Source: Micromonospora luteifusca (GTDB taxonomy: Bacteria > Actinomycetota > Actinomycetes > Mycobacteriales > Micromonosporaceae). Taken from it: DNA of 64,000 nt. A program made the translations under genes and the position numbers. This document shows, in pieces, positions 16,960 through 24,970 of the stretch. Below the pieces are notes generated by a model. The model was not told the DNA's origin. It saw nothing but the letters and a program-made list of their open reading frames with translations, and searched no databases. The stretch covers positions 4,578,001 through 4,642,000 of the forward strand of contig NZ_JAFBBP010000001.1 in NCBI RefSeq assembly GCF_016907275.1. Direction: 5' to 3'. Within the stretch, counting starts at the first letter, position 1. Every line of letters begins with the position of its first letter.

Positions 16960-17733
16960 ATGCGCGTCGACGTCGTGTCGATCTTTCCGGAGTACTTCGC
17001 CCCGCTGGACCTGTCGTTGATCGGGCGGGCGCGGGCCAACGGCGTACTCCAACTTGCCGTGCACGACCTGCGGACCTGGACCCACGACGTGCACCGCACG
17101 GTCGACGACACCCCCTACGGCGGTGGGCCGGGGATGGTGATGCGTCCGGAGCCGTGGGGCGAGGCGCTGGATGCCCTCGCGCCGGCTGAGGCCCCGCCGC
17201 CCCGGCTGCTGGTGCCGTCGCCGGCGGGTGCGCCGTTCACGCAGGCCATGGCGTACGAGTTGGCCGCCGAGTCGCATCTGCTCTTCGCCTGCGGCCGTTA
17301 CGAGGGAATCGACCAACGCGTGCTGGCGCACGCCGCCACCCGGATGCCGGTAACCGAGGTGTCGCTCGGTGACTACGTGCTCTTCGGCGGCGAGGTCGCG
17401 GTCCTGGTGATGCTGGAGGCGGTCACCCGGCTGCTGCCGGGGGTGCTGGGCAACGCGGGCTCGTTGGACGAGGAGTCGCACGCCCACGGGCTGCTGGAGG
17501 CTCCGATCTACACCAAGCCGCCGAGCTGGCGTGGGCACGACGTGCCGGACGTGCTCCGCTCCGGGGACCACGGCAAGATCGCCCGCTGGCGGCGCGAGGA
17601 GGGTCTGCTGCGGACCGCCGCCCGGCGCCCGGACCTGCTCGCCGCGCTGCCCGCCGATCGGCTCGACAAACGGGACATCGCGGCTCTGGACCGGGCCGGA
17701 TTTCAGTCACCACCGGGGGATGTGGCAAAGTAG
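16960..17733 (+). CDS. trmD: tRNA (guanine37-N1)-methyltransferase TrmD
   Basis: TrmD methylates G37 next to the anticodon using S-adenosylmethionine and prevents frameshifting. The 257-residue protein has [13 protein letters not shown], the [13 protein letters not shown] active-site loop and the deep trefoil-knot AdoMet site ([28 protein letters not shown]). The C-terminal domain shows [18 protein letters not shown]. It follows rimM by ten bases in the canonical order. The next gene, rplS, begins 143 bases downstream, so a separate promoter is possible there. Confidence 0.98.
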   Translation: MRVDVVSIFPEYFAPLDLSLIGRARANGVLQLAVHDLRTWTHDVHRTVDDTPYGGGPGMVMRPEPWGEALDALAPAEAPPPRLLVPSPAGAPFTQAMAYELAAESHLLFACGRYEGIDQRVLAHAATRMPVTEVSLGDYVLFGGEVAVLVMLEAVTRLLPGVLGNAGSLDEESHAHGLLEAPIYTKPPSWRGHDVPDVLRSGDHGKIARWRREEGLLRTAARRPDLLAALPADRLDKRDIAALDRAGFQSPPGDVAK

Positions 17734-17876
17734 AGGGGTTGCCGCATCCGTCCGCGCCCGTGGGCGGCTGCGAGGATCCCCGACCGGGGTCGGCCTGCCG
17801 ACCACCACCCGGGGATCAGAATCACCCACCCGCGCACCGAGTGACGGTGCGCCGTGAGCCTTACGAGGACGCAGCG

Positions 17877-18233
17877 ATGAACATCCTGGACGCCCTTGAC
17901 GCCCAGTCGAAGCGGACCGACCTTCCCGACTTCCGGGCCGGTGACACCGTCAAGGTGCACGCCCGCGTCGTCGAGGGCAACCGGTCCCGTGTCCAGATCT
18001 TCCAGGGCGTCGTGATCCGCCGCCAGGGTGACGGTCTGCGCGAGACCTTCTCGGTCCGCAAGGTCAGCTTCGGTGTCGGCGTCGAGCGGACCTACCCGCT
18101 CAACGGCCCGGGCATCGACCGGATCGAGATCGTGACCCGCGGTGACGTGCGTCGCGCCAAGCTCTACTACCTGCGCGAGCTGCGCGGCAAGAAGGCCAAG
18201 ATCAAGGAGAAGCGGGAGAAGCTGCCCAGCTGA
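17877..18233 (+). CDS. rplS: 50S ribosomal protein L19
   Basis: The 118-residue product carries [40 protein letters not shown] and a basic end ([18 protein letters not shown]), the full pattern of L19, which lies at the subunit interface. ATG 17877 is chosen over longer in-frame starts because it opens the conserved N-terminus and follows a GAGGA ribosome-binding site. A strong terminator hairpin follows. Confidence 0.98.
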   Translation: MNILDALDAQSKRTDLPDFRAGDTVKVHARVVEGNRSRVQIFQGVVIRRQGDGLRETFSVRKVSFGVGVERTYPLNGPGIDRIEIVTRGDVRRAKLYYLRELRGKKAKIKEKREKLPS

Positions 18234-18352
18234 CCTCCGCTCGCCACGCCGCCTGAGCTGCGCGTATGCCGTAACGACCAGACCGCACTACCCTGGTCGT
18301 CACGGGCGCAGCGAGGCGGCGGGCCCGCCTACGTGGCGGGCAGCCGTCCACT

Positions 18353-18388
18353 ACCGCCCGTGGAGCCTCGACGAGGCTCCCGGGCGGT
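18353..18388 (+). terminator. rplS terminator
   Basis: ACCGCCCG plus GGAGCCTCG pairs with CGAGGCTCC plus CGGGCGGT, interrupted by one bulged T, and is followed by GGTGTTTCTG. This is a long, very stable hairpin in the 183-base gap before the first signal peptidase gene. Confidence 0.8.
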
Positions 18389-18416
18389 GGTGTTTCTGTG
18401 GACCGGGGAGTGGCGT

Positions 18417-19283
18417 GTGCAGACGCTTGACGAGGACGGCACCGTAGATCCGTGGCGTCGGCGGGCCCGCCGCACCCGGCGGCAGATGCCCCTCTGGCAG
18501 GAGCTTCCGCTGCTGCTGGTCGTCGCGTTCTGCCTCGCGGTGCTGATCCGCACCTTCCTGCTGCAGGCGTTCTTCATCCCGTCCGGCTCGATGGAGGACA
18601 CGCTCCTCATCGGGGACCGGGTGCTGGTCAACAAGGTCGTCTACGACGTCCGTGACCCGGTACGCGGCGAGGTGGTGGTCTTCCGGGGCACCGACCGCTG
18701 GGCGCCGCAGGTCGACGAGCAGCCCGAGCCGGGCTTCGCCGGCAAGCTGACCCGGACCGTCGGTGACCTGGTCGGGGTGAGCCGCCCCGGTGAGAAGGAC
18801 TTCATCAAGCGGGTGATCGGCCTACCCGGCGACCGGGTCAAGTGCTGCGACAGTCAGGGTCGGGTGACCGTCAACGGCACGCCGCTCAACGAGCCGTACG
18901 TTCTGCGGGACTCTCCACTGGATCTGCCGCCCAACCCGTCGGAGTGCCGCTCCCGGCGCTTCGACGAGGTTGTCGTACCGCCCGGTCAGATCTTCGTGAT
19001 GGGCGACCACCGCGAGGTCTCCCAGGACGCGCGCTGCCAGGGCCCGGTGCCGATCGACAACGTGGTCGGCCGCGCCTTCATGGTGGTCTGGCCCTCGTCG
19101 CGGTGGAGTTCGCTGTCGGTGCCGTCGACGTTCGACGACGTGTCCGGGCCGGGCGCGGCATCCTCGGGCGCGCCCCCGGTGCGACCGAGCCCACAGGGTG
19201 GTGTGCTGCTGATTCTCCCGCTGGCGGCCGCCCTGCGTGGTTCCCGCGCGTTCCGGATGATGACGTCCAGTTCGGCAACGTAG
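18417..19283 (+). CDS. lepB: Type I signal peptidase (first copy)
   Basis: This membrane-bound serine/lysine protease removes signal peptides from secreted proteins. The 288-residue product has an N-terminal membrane segment (about 28-47), catalytic S58 in PSGSMEDTL, catalytic K131 in KRVIGLPGD, and the box D/E motif VMGDHREVSQDAR. A second hydrophobic segment near the C-terminus (GVLLILPLAAAL) suggests a second anchor. GTG 18417 with SD GGGGAG is chosen because longer frames would run through the rplS terminator. It is followed ten bases later by a paralogue. Confidence 0.93.
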   Translation: MQTLDEDGTVDPWRRRARRTRRQMPLWQELPLLLVVAFCLAVLIRTFLLQAFFIPSGSMEDTLLIGDRVLVNKVVYDVRDPVRGEVVVFRGTDRWAPQVDEQPEPGFAGKLTRTVGDLVGVSRPGEKDFIKRVIGLPGDRVKCCDSQGRVTVNGTPLNEPYVLRDSPLDLPPNPSECRSRRFDEVVVPPGQIFVMGDHREVSQDARCQGPVPIDNVVGRAFMVVWPSSRWSSLSVPSTFDDVSGPGAASSGAPPVRPSPQGGVLLILPLAAALRGSRAFRMMTSSSAT

Positions 19284-19293
19284 GCTCCTTGGC

Positions 19294-19929
19294 GTGATTG
19301 ACGAGCAGACCGACAAGCCGCGCAGCTCCTTCTGGAAGGAGCTGCCGATCCTGCTGGGTGTGGCGATCCTGGTCGCGGTGCTGGTCCGCGCCTTCGTGCT
19401 GCAGACCTTCTTCATCCCCTCCCCGTCCATGGAGAACACTCTCAAGATCGATGACCGGGTGCTGGTCAACAAGCTGGTCTACGACTTCCGGTCGCCGCAC
19501 CGCGGCGAGGTGATCGTCTTCAAGGCGCCGATCGAGTGGAGCGGCAACCCCGAGGGTGAGGACTTCATCAAGCGGGTGATCGGCATCCCCGGTGACCACG
19601 TGGTCTGCTGTGACCCGGAGGAACGGCTGATGATCAACGGCAAGTCGCTGGACGAGCCGTACATCTTCTCGATGGACGGGATCCGCGACAAGCCGGCCGA
19701 CCAGGAGTTCGACATCACCGTGCCGAAGGGTCGGCTGTGGGTGATGGGCGACCACCGCTCCGCCTCCGGTGACTCGCTGGAGCACTGGCAGCAGTCCGGG
19801 CAGAACATCACCGAGGCCACCATCCCCGAGGACGAGGTGGTCGGGCGGGCGTTCACCGTCTTCTGGCCGGTCAGTCGGGCGACGTGGCTGACGGTGCCCG
19901 ATCAGTTCGACGGGATTCCCAAGCCGTAG
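19294..19929 (+). CDS. lepB: Type I signal peptidase (second copy)
   Basis: A 211-residue paralogue of the preceding gene. It has an N-terminal membrane segment (about 15-37), catalytic S45 in PSPSMENTL, catalytic K93 in FIKRVIGIPGD, and VMGDHRSASGDSLEHW. It lacks the C-terminal second membrane helix and the insert after the first catalytic region seen in its neighbour, so the pair differs in topology. Tandem lepB genes after rplS are common in actinomycetes and may divide substrates. GTG 19294 lies ten bases after the first copy, so they are probably co-transcribed. Confidence 0.95.
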   Translation: MIDEQTDKPRSSFWKELPILLGVAILVAVLVRAFVLQTFFIPSPSMENTLKIDDRVLVNKLVYDFRSPHRGEVIVFKAPIEWSGNPEGEDFIKRVIGIPGDHVVCCDPEERLMINGKSLDEPYIFSMDGIRDKPADQEFDITVPKGRLWVMGDHRSASGDSLEHWQQSGQNITEATIPEDEVVGRAFTVFWPVSRATWLTVPDQFDGIPKP

Positions 19930-19977
19930 ACCCGACGGGGCGTGGGCGATCCGCCGTCGGTCTGGCAGGCTGGGGCG

Positions 19978-20517
19978 GTGACCGTGAGCGCGAGGAGTGA
20001 GCCTGCGAGCCCCGCAGCCGCGAGCAGTGGCGACCGTGTCTACACCCCTCGACGCGGCGCCCGCGTGCTGCTCGTCGACGCGGCCAGCCAGGTTCTGCTG
20101 TTCGAGGGCTTCGACCCGGCCCGGCCAGGGCACCGCTACTGGTTCACCCCGGGCGGCGGGCTCGACCCGGGGGAGTCTCCGGCGGTGGGCGCGGCCCGAG
20201 AGTTGGCCGAGGAGACCGGGCTGCGGCTCGACCCGGCCGAGCTGGGCGAGCCGGTCTGGTCCGACACGACCGAGTTCTCGTTCGACGGCACGTGGTACCG
20301 CCAGGAGCAGGATTTCTTCCTCCTCCGCGTGCAGTCCTGGCAGGTGGACACGGCAGGTTTCGACGACATCGAGCAGCGCAGCATCGCCGGACACCGCTGG
20401 TGGCTCCCCGACGAGCTGGCAGCCAGCGGTGAGAGGTTCTACCCCCCCGAGCTGCCCGCCCTGCTGAACCGGCTGGGGCAGTCGACCGCCGTCGACCTGG
20501 ACGAGTCGTCGTGCTGA
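19978..20517 (+). CDS. NUDIX hydrolase
   Basis: Nudix hydrolases cleave nucleoside diphosphates linked to another group. The complete Nudix box is present: GGLDPGES followed by RELAEETGL, with metal-binding RExxEE. The core spans about 20-165. The preferred start GTG 19978 gives 179 residues; a GTG at 19942 is also in frame. The first 18 residues (VTVSARSEPASPAAAS) are low-complexity and look as if encoded by a genomic repeat rather than by the ancestral gene. It overlaps the rnhB start by seven bases, so the two are coupled. The substrate is unknown. Confidence 0.9.
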   Translation: MTVSARSEPASPAAASSGDRVYTPRRGARVLLVDAASQVLLFEGFDPARPGHRYWFTPGGGLDPGESPAVGAARELAEETGLRLDPAELGEPVWSDTTEFSFDGTWYRQEQDFFLLRVQSWQVDTAGFDDIEQRSIAGHRWWLPDELAASGERFYPPELPALLNRLGQSTAVDLDESSC

Positions 20518-21323
20518 CCCCGCCGCGTACCGTCGTGCGCCGTGAGGCCGGGCTGTACGCCCTGGAACGGGCGCTGCAGCGGCGCGGCTTCCGGCACGTC
20601 GCCGGCGCCGACGAGGCGGGCCGGGGGGCCTGCGCGGGCCCCCTGGTCGCCGCCGCCGCGGTGCTGCCCGAAGGTCGGCGCGGTGAGATCGAAGGGCTGG
20701 CCGACTCGAAGTTGCTCACCCCTGCCAGCCGGGAACGGGTGTACGCGGAGGTCGTGGACCGAGCCCTCGCGTACGCCGTGGTGGTCATCCCCGCCGAGGA
20801 GGTCGACGCCCGCGGGCTGCACGTGTGCAACCTGGCCGCGATGCGCCGGGCGCTCGCCCTGCTCACCACGCGACCGGAGTACGTGCTGACCGACGGCTTC
20901 GGCGTCGACGGACTGGGGGTGCCGGGGCTGGCGGTGTGGAAGGGCGATCGGGTGGCCGCGTGCGTGGCGGCAGCCAGCGTGCTCGCCAAGGTCACCCGAG
21001 ACCGGATGATGGTGGAGATGGACGGGGTGTTCCCGGCGTACGGCTTCGCCGAGCACAAGGGCTACATCACCCCGGAGCACTCGGCGGCGCTGCGCGAGCA
21101 CGGGCCGTGCCGGGAGCACCGGTTCTCGTACGTCAATGTCGCCGCGGTCTCCGGCCGCGACGGCCGGCCTCCGCGCGCCCGACGGCCCGGCGGCCACAGC
21201 CGGGAAGAGCCGATGGAGCGCTCCGAGGCGTCAGGGGGTACCGTCGGCGTGGCGTTGGGCGAGCAGCCTCGGCCCCAGACGCCGGTGGGGGAAGATGTGG
21301 CCATGGAAGGCGGAGTGCGATGA
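20511..21323 (+). CDS. rnhB: Ribonuclease HII
   Basis: RNase HII removes RNA from RNA-DNA hybrids and single ribonucleotides from DNA. The protein shows the catalytic DEAGRG near residue 28 (VAGADEAGRGACAGPLVAAA), the ADSKLL motif, the VLTDGFGVDG aspartate and AASVLAKVTRDRMM. The conserved domain ends near residue 210. The last 60 residues are variable and overlap the next gene's start (ATGA). GTG 20511 lies inside the Nudix gene end. Order and overlap suggest an operon with the Nudix and DUF2469 genes. Confidence 0.96.
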   Translation: MLTPPRTVVRREAGLYALERALQRRGFRHVAGADEAGRGACAGPLVAAAAVLPEGRRGEIEGLADSKLLTPASRERVYAEVVDRALAYAVVVIPAEEVDARGLHVCNLAAMRRALALLTTRPEYVLTDGFGVDGLGVPGLAVWKGDRVAACVAAASVLAKVTRDRMMVEMDGVFPAYGFAEHKGYITPEHSAALREHGPCREHRFSYVNVAAVSGRDGRPPRARRPGGHSREEPMERSEASGGTVGVALGEQPRPQTPVGEDVAMEGGVR

Positions 21324-21643
21324 GCGCGGAAGATCTCGAGAAGTACGAGACCGAGATGGAGCTGCAGCTCTACCGGGAGTACCGCGACATTGTCCGCCAA
21401 TTCTCGTATGTGGTGGAGACGGAGCGTCGGTTCTACCTGGCCAACCAGGTCGACCTGCACGTGCGCAACTCCGACGGCGAGGTCTACTTCGAGGTCGAGA
21501 TGCACGACGCCTGGGTGTGGGACATGTACCGTCCGGCCCGCTTCGTGAAGAACGTCCGGGTGATGACCTTCAAGGACGTCAACGTCGAGGAGCTTGAGAA
21601 GCCCGACATCTCGCTGCCCGCCGACTCCGGCTTCGGCGGCTGA
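21320..21643 (+). CDS. DUF2469 family protein
   Basis: A 107-residue actinobacterial protein of unknown function. MSAEDLEKYETEMELQLYRE, FSYVVETERRFYLAN and the tyrosine/aspartate-rich VYFEVEMHDAWVWDMYRP are hallmarks of DUF2469. It is usually found directly after rnhB, as here, and its ATG overlaps the rnhB stop by four bases. It is acidic and soluble, with no catalytic pattern I recognise. Confidence 0.95.
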   Translation: MSAEDLEKYETEMELQLYREYRDIVRQFSYVVETERRFYLANQVDLHVRNSDGEVYFEVEMHDAWVWDMYRPARFVKNVRVMTFKDVNVEELEKPDISLPADSGFGG

Positions 21644-21666
21644 CCGCACCCGTGTCGCCCGGCCGC

Positions 21667-21689
21667 GCCACGGGCCCCCCACCCGTGGC
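21667..21689 (+). terminator. Bidirectional terminator between convergent genes
   Basis: GCCACGGG pairs exactly with CCCGTGGC across a seven-base C-rich loop. It lies in the 63-base gap between the DUF2469 gene and the oppositely oriented molybdopterin oxidoreductase gene. Confidence 0.7.
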
Positions 21690-21706
21690 GTAGCACCTGC
21701 CGCCGG

Positions 21707-22849
21707 TCACTCGGCCGGCACCACGACCTCGACCCGCTGCACCAGGTTGTTGGCGAAGCCGCCACGGTTCCAGGGTTGCTCGACCGGCTGGGTCCGCCCG
21801 GACGCGTCGGTCGCCCGCGCGCCGAGCACGTACCGGCCGGGCGTCGCGACCCACTCGTGTCGCCAGCGCCGCCAGGCGAAATCTCCGCCGTCCGCCTGGT
21901 CCAGCTCGGCCGGGGTCCAGCTCTCCCCGCCGTCGGTGGTCACCTCCACGGCGACCACCGGCGCGTGCCCCGACCAGGCCCGACCATCCAGGGTGCACGG
22001 CCCGGGCCGCACCACCCGGCGACGGGACATGAAGTCCGGAAAGCCCGGCGGGCGGACCAGCGCCCGCGGCTCGATCCGGGTGACCGGCACGCCCGGGTCG
22101 TCGGCGTCACGGCGCACCCGGTAGGCCACCGCGTTCTGGTAGCCCTCGAAGGGCTCGGTCCGGACCTCGATGGAGTGGACCCACTTCACGTGCGCCATGC
22201 CGTACCAGCCGGGCACGATCAGCCGCAGTGGCGCACCGTGCTGCGGCAGCAGGGGAGCACCGTTCATCTCGTACGCCAGCAGCACCTCCTCGCGCAGCGC
22301 GTCGGCGACCGGCAGCGCCCGCTGGTAGTCCTGCTCGACGCCCCGCTCGACTCCGTGATCGGCGCCGGTGAAGACCACGTCCACCGCGTCCGGCCCGAGG
22401 CCCGCCTCCCGCAGCAACGGTGCGAGGGGAGTGCCGGTCCACTCGGCGTTACCGACGGCCTCGACCAGCCAGGGCTGGCTCACCGGCCGGGGGTGCAGCA
22501 GGGCCCGACCGTTGCCCGCGCACTCCAGGGTCACCTGGTGGGTGACCCGCGGCCGCTCGCGCAGCTCGGCGAGAGTGACCGTCAGCGGCCGGTCCACCGC
22601 GCCGCCGATGGTGAGCGTGTGCGTCGCCGCGTCGAGCTCCGGGATGTCGTAGTGGATCAGCAGGTAGTGCAGCCCGGCGGGGGTGACGTCGTAGCGCAGC
22701 GCCTCCAACGGGATGCCGTGGTTGCGGGCGGCGAGCTGCAACTCGTCGGCGCTGATCGCCTCGCCCGGCTCCGCGAGCCGGGACGGCTCGCTCACGTCGG
22801 CCACCGTCGGCCCGTTGGGGGGCGACGTCCGGTCGTCGAGAGTGGTCAT
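21707..22849 (-). CDS. Molybdopterin-dependent oxidoreductase (sulfite oxidase family)
   Basis: 380 residues. The oxidoreductase Mo domain (about 75-235) contains the Mo-coordinating cysteine in VTLECAGNGR, plus VFTGADHGVE and LPQHGAPLRLIVPGWYGMAHVKWV. A C-terminal Mo-co dimerisation domain (about 255-375) ends AVEVTTDGGESW and PWNRGGFANNLVQRV. This matches soluble sulfite-oxidase-like enzymes without haem. There is no twin-arginine signal, so it is likely cytoplasmic. The electron acceptor and substrate are unknown. The SD GGGAGG precedes ATG 22849. It is divergent from the M23 peptidase gene. Confidence 0.93.
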   Translation of the reverse strand: MTTLDDRTSPPNGPTVADVSEPSRLAEPGEAISADELQLAARNHGIPLEALRYDVTPAGLHYLLIHYDIPELDAATHTLTIGGAVDRPLTVTLAELRERPRVTHQVTLECAGNGRALLHPRPVSQPWLVEAVGNAEWTGTPLAPLLREAGLGPDAVDVVFTGADHGVERGVEQDYQRALPVADALREEVLLAYEMNGAPLLPQHGAPLRLIVPGWYGMAHVKWVHSIEVRTEPFEGYQNAVAYRVRRDADDPGVPVTRIEPRALVRPPGFPDFMSRRRVVRPGPCTLDGRAWSGHAPVVAVEVTTDGGESWTPAELDQADGGDFAWRRWRHEWVATPGRYVLGARATDASGRTQPVEQPWNRGGFANNLVQRVEVVVPAE

Positions 22850-22979
22850 GCGGGCCTCCCCGGTCCAAACGGCGGCACCCGCCGTACGCGGCCCAGCCTA
22901 GGCCCTCGGCATCGGCCCGAACACGGCCCGGGCAGCGTCCCCGGCCCCGGGCATAGCAGATCATCGACGCTTTTGGTGG

Positions 22980-23007
22980 TCGTCCACAGCACCCCCGGTT
23001 GTCCACA
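22980..23007 (+). other. Pair of DnaA-box-like sequences
   Basis: TCGTCCACA (22980-22988) and TTGTCCACA (22999-23007) occur in the same orientation, 19 bases apart, in the intergenic region before the M23 peptidase gene. TTGTCCACA is the high-GC variant of the DnaA box. A second such pair lies at 29586-29612. Confidence 0.45.
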
Positions 23008-23059
23008 GCTGGGTCGGCCGCGCTCGCGGACGACCCGGCCTCGGCACGAGGCTGCCGTC

Positions 23060-23902
23060 ATGAGACCGCCATCCGTCCCGCCTACCGGCCCCATCAGCCA
23101 CACCGTGCTGCTCTGCGCCGCGTTCCCCCTCGCGCTCACCGTTCTGCTCTGCGGGCTGGCCGTCCTGGTCGCGGCGGTGCCCGGCCGCCCACCGTCGAGG
23201 GCCGTGCCAGTGGCGGTCTCGGTGCCGGTGCCGGCCTCGGCGGGCGTCGGGTCGGGGCGGTTCCGCTGGCCGGTCGACGGGCCACCTCGTCCGGTGCGCC
23301 GGTTCGACCCGCCGCCCCGGCCGTGGCTGGCTGGGCACCGGGGCGTCGACCTGGCCGCACCGGCCGGAGCGGTGATCCGCAGCGCCGGGTCCGGCACCGT
23401 GCTCTTCGCCGGCGTGGTGGCCGGCCGACCCGTGATCACCGTGGGGCACGCAGACGGGCTGCGGACCACCCACGAGCCGGTCCGACCAGCCGTACACGCC
23501 GGCCAGCCGGTCACCGCCGGTGCGCCGCTGGGCGAGCTGCTGCCCGGGCATCCGGGCTGCCCGACCGAAGCGTGCCTGCACTGGGGCCTGCGCCGGGGCA
23601 CGGAATATCTGGACCCCCTGGCCCTGCTCGGCCTCGGCGCCGTGCGACTGCTCCCGGTCGCCGGGGTCAGCGCCAATGGTGTCAGCGTCAGCGGTGTCAG
23701 CGTTGAGCGAGCAGCGCCGGCAGCCGCACGGCCAGCCGTTCGTACTCGTCGGCGGTGTTGTAGACCTGACCGGCGAGCCGCAGCCACCCCCGGCCGTTCC
23801 AGCTCATCACCGCGACCTCGGCGGCGAGCCGCTCGCCGATTCGCGCCTGCAACGCCCGCGCCGCGTCGATGGTGGCGGCCGTCCCCGCCGGCAGCGGGAT
23901 GA
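23060..23902 (+). CDS. M23-family peptidase (LytM-like), membrane-anchored or secreted
   Basis: The N-terminus has a hydrophobic segment (about 12-38, VLLCAAFPLALTVLLCGLAV) acting as signal or anchor. A LytM core covers about 70-200 with GHRGVDLAAPAGAVI and the late zinc-site motif LHWGLRRGTEYLDP. Such enzymes cut peptidoglycan cross-bridges. The Asp in HRGVD and the terminal His are present, so activity is plausible. The frame continues about 70 arginine-rich residues beyond the family end and overlaps the convergent aminotransferase gene by 206 bases. That tail is probably accidental. ATG 23060 gives the signal-like start. Confidence 0.82.
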   Translation: MRPPSVPPTGPISHTVLLCAAFPLALTVLLCGLAVLVAAVPGRPPSRAVPVAVSVPVPASAGVGSGRFRWPVDGPPRPVRRFDPPPRPWLAGHRGVDLAAPAGAVIRSAGSGTVLFAGVVAGRPVITVGHADGLRTTHEPVRPAVHAGQPVTAGAPLGELLPGHPGCPTEACLHWGLRRGTEYLDPLALLGLGAVRLLPVAGVSANGVSVSGVSVERAAPAAARPAVRTRRRCCRPDRRAAATPGRSSSSPRPRRRAARRFAPATPAPRRWWRPSPPAAG

Positions 23903-24878
23903 GGCGCAGCGACACCCCCGGCCCGCCGGGGTCGGGCAGTTGGGCGGGGGGCACCCCCAGAGCGTCCCCCACCACCCGCTGGCCGTACGCGGCGAGCGCG
24001 GCGTTGTGCGCCCGCACCCGGTCGACGCCGAGACTGCGCAACGTGAACAGCCCGGCCGGGGCGGCCAGCCAGGACGTGTAGTCGAGAGTCGCCTGCCACT
24101 CGATCCGGGCCGGGAAACCCGAATCCTGCTCCCAGGAGACCACCAGCGGCTCGATCCGGTCCCGCCACTGCGGCGCCACCGACAGCAGGGCCGTCCCGCG
24201 CGGCGCGTACGCCCACTTGTGCAGATTGCCAGCCCAGAAGTCGGCGCCGATGCTGCTCACCGTGGTGCCCAGCATCCCCGGGGCGTGCGCGGCGTCCACC
24301 AGTACCGGCACGCCGTGTTCGCGGGCCACCCCGACGATCGCGGCGGTCGGGAAGAGCTTCGCGGTGGCCGAGGTGAGCTGGTCGACGACGAGCAGCCGGG
24401 TCCGTCCGGGGCGCAGGCCGGCGCGAACGGCCTGCACGATCTCCTCGTCGCTGGCGGCCAGTGGAATCGGCAGGACGCGGCTGACCGCTCCCGTGCGACG
24501 GCACTCGCGCTGGATGGCCAGGCTCACCGCCCCGTACCCGTGGTCGGTGCTGAGCACCTCGTCACCGGCTTGCAGGCCCAGCGACTGAAGCACCACGGCG
24601 ACGCCGGTGGTGGTGTTGCCCACCAGGGCACTGCCGTCGGGGTCGGCGCCCAGGAACCCGGCGAGGTGCCGGCGGGTGTGCGCGATCCGGTCGACCAGCC
24701 CCTGGGTGAAGAAGCGCAGGGGATTGGCCTCCATCTCGTCGCGCAGCCGCTGCTGGGCCCGCTGCACGCTGATCGGGACCGCGCCGAACGAGCCGTGGTT
24801 GAGGTGGCTGACCGCCGGATCGAGGGAGAACAGCAGGCGCGCGCCCGCGATCGGCTCGGGAGGCTGCGGGACGCTCAC
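23697..24878 (-). CDS. PLP-dependent class V aminotransferase (isopenicillin-N epimerase-like)
   Basis: 393 residues with the fold-type I class V pattern: HLNHGSFGAVP near 25, FFTQGLVDRI, TTTGVAVVLQSL, the cofactor aspartate in PVLVDAAHAPG (D195) and the Schiff-base lysine K221 in NLHKWAYAPRGTALL. The N-terminal sequence and the W-x-x-T-x-D-Y-T-S-W stretch resemble isopenicillin-N epimerase/hercynylcysteine sulfoxide lyase-like proteins. The reaction could be desulfuration, epimerisation or lyase chemistry and cannot be decided here. No biosynthetic partner is nearby. Its 3' end overlaps the frame of the M23 gene. Confidence 0.88.
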   Translation of the reverse strand: MSVPQPPEPIAGARLLFSLDPAVSHLNHGSFGAVPISVQRAQQRLRDEMEANPLRFFTQGLVDRIAHTRRHLAGFLGADPDGSALVGNTTTGVAVVLQSLGLQAGDEVLSTDHGYGAVSLAIQRECRRTGAVSRVLPIPLAASDEEIVQAVRAGLRPGRTRLLVVDQLTSATAKLFPTAAIVGVAREHGVPVLVDAAHAPGMLGTTVSSIGADFWAGNLHKWAYAPRGTALLSVAPQWRDRIEPLVVSWEQDSGFPARIEWQATLDYTSWLAAPAGLFTLRSLGVDRVRAHNAALAAYGQRVVGDALGVPPAQLPDPGGPGVSLRLIPLPAGTAATIDAARALQARIGERLAAEVAVMSWNGRGWLRLAGQVYNTADEYERLAVRLPALLAQR

Positions 24879-24970
24879 CTGATGATCGTAACCGCCGGGC
24901 GTGCTCGGCCCCGGTGCTTGATCGAGTGAGCGGGTGGGCCCGCCGGTGCCCAGCGCGTTGCCGCCCTCGA

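Noticed and set aside
22980..23007. Replication origin
   Set aside because: Only two DnaA-like boxes, and no dnaA, dnaN or rpmH. More likely regulatory or chance.
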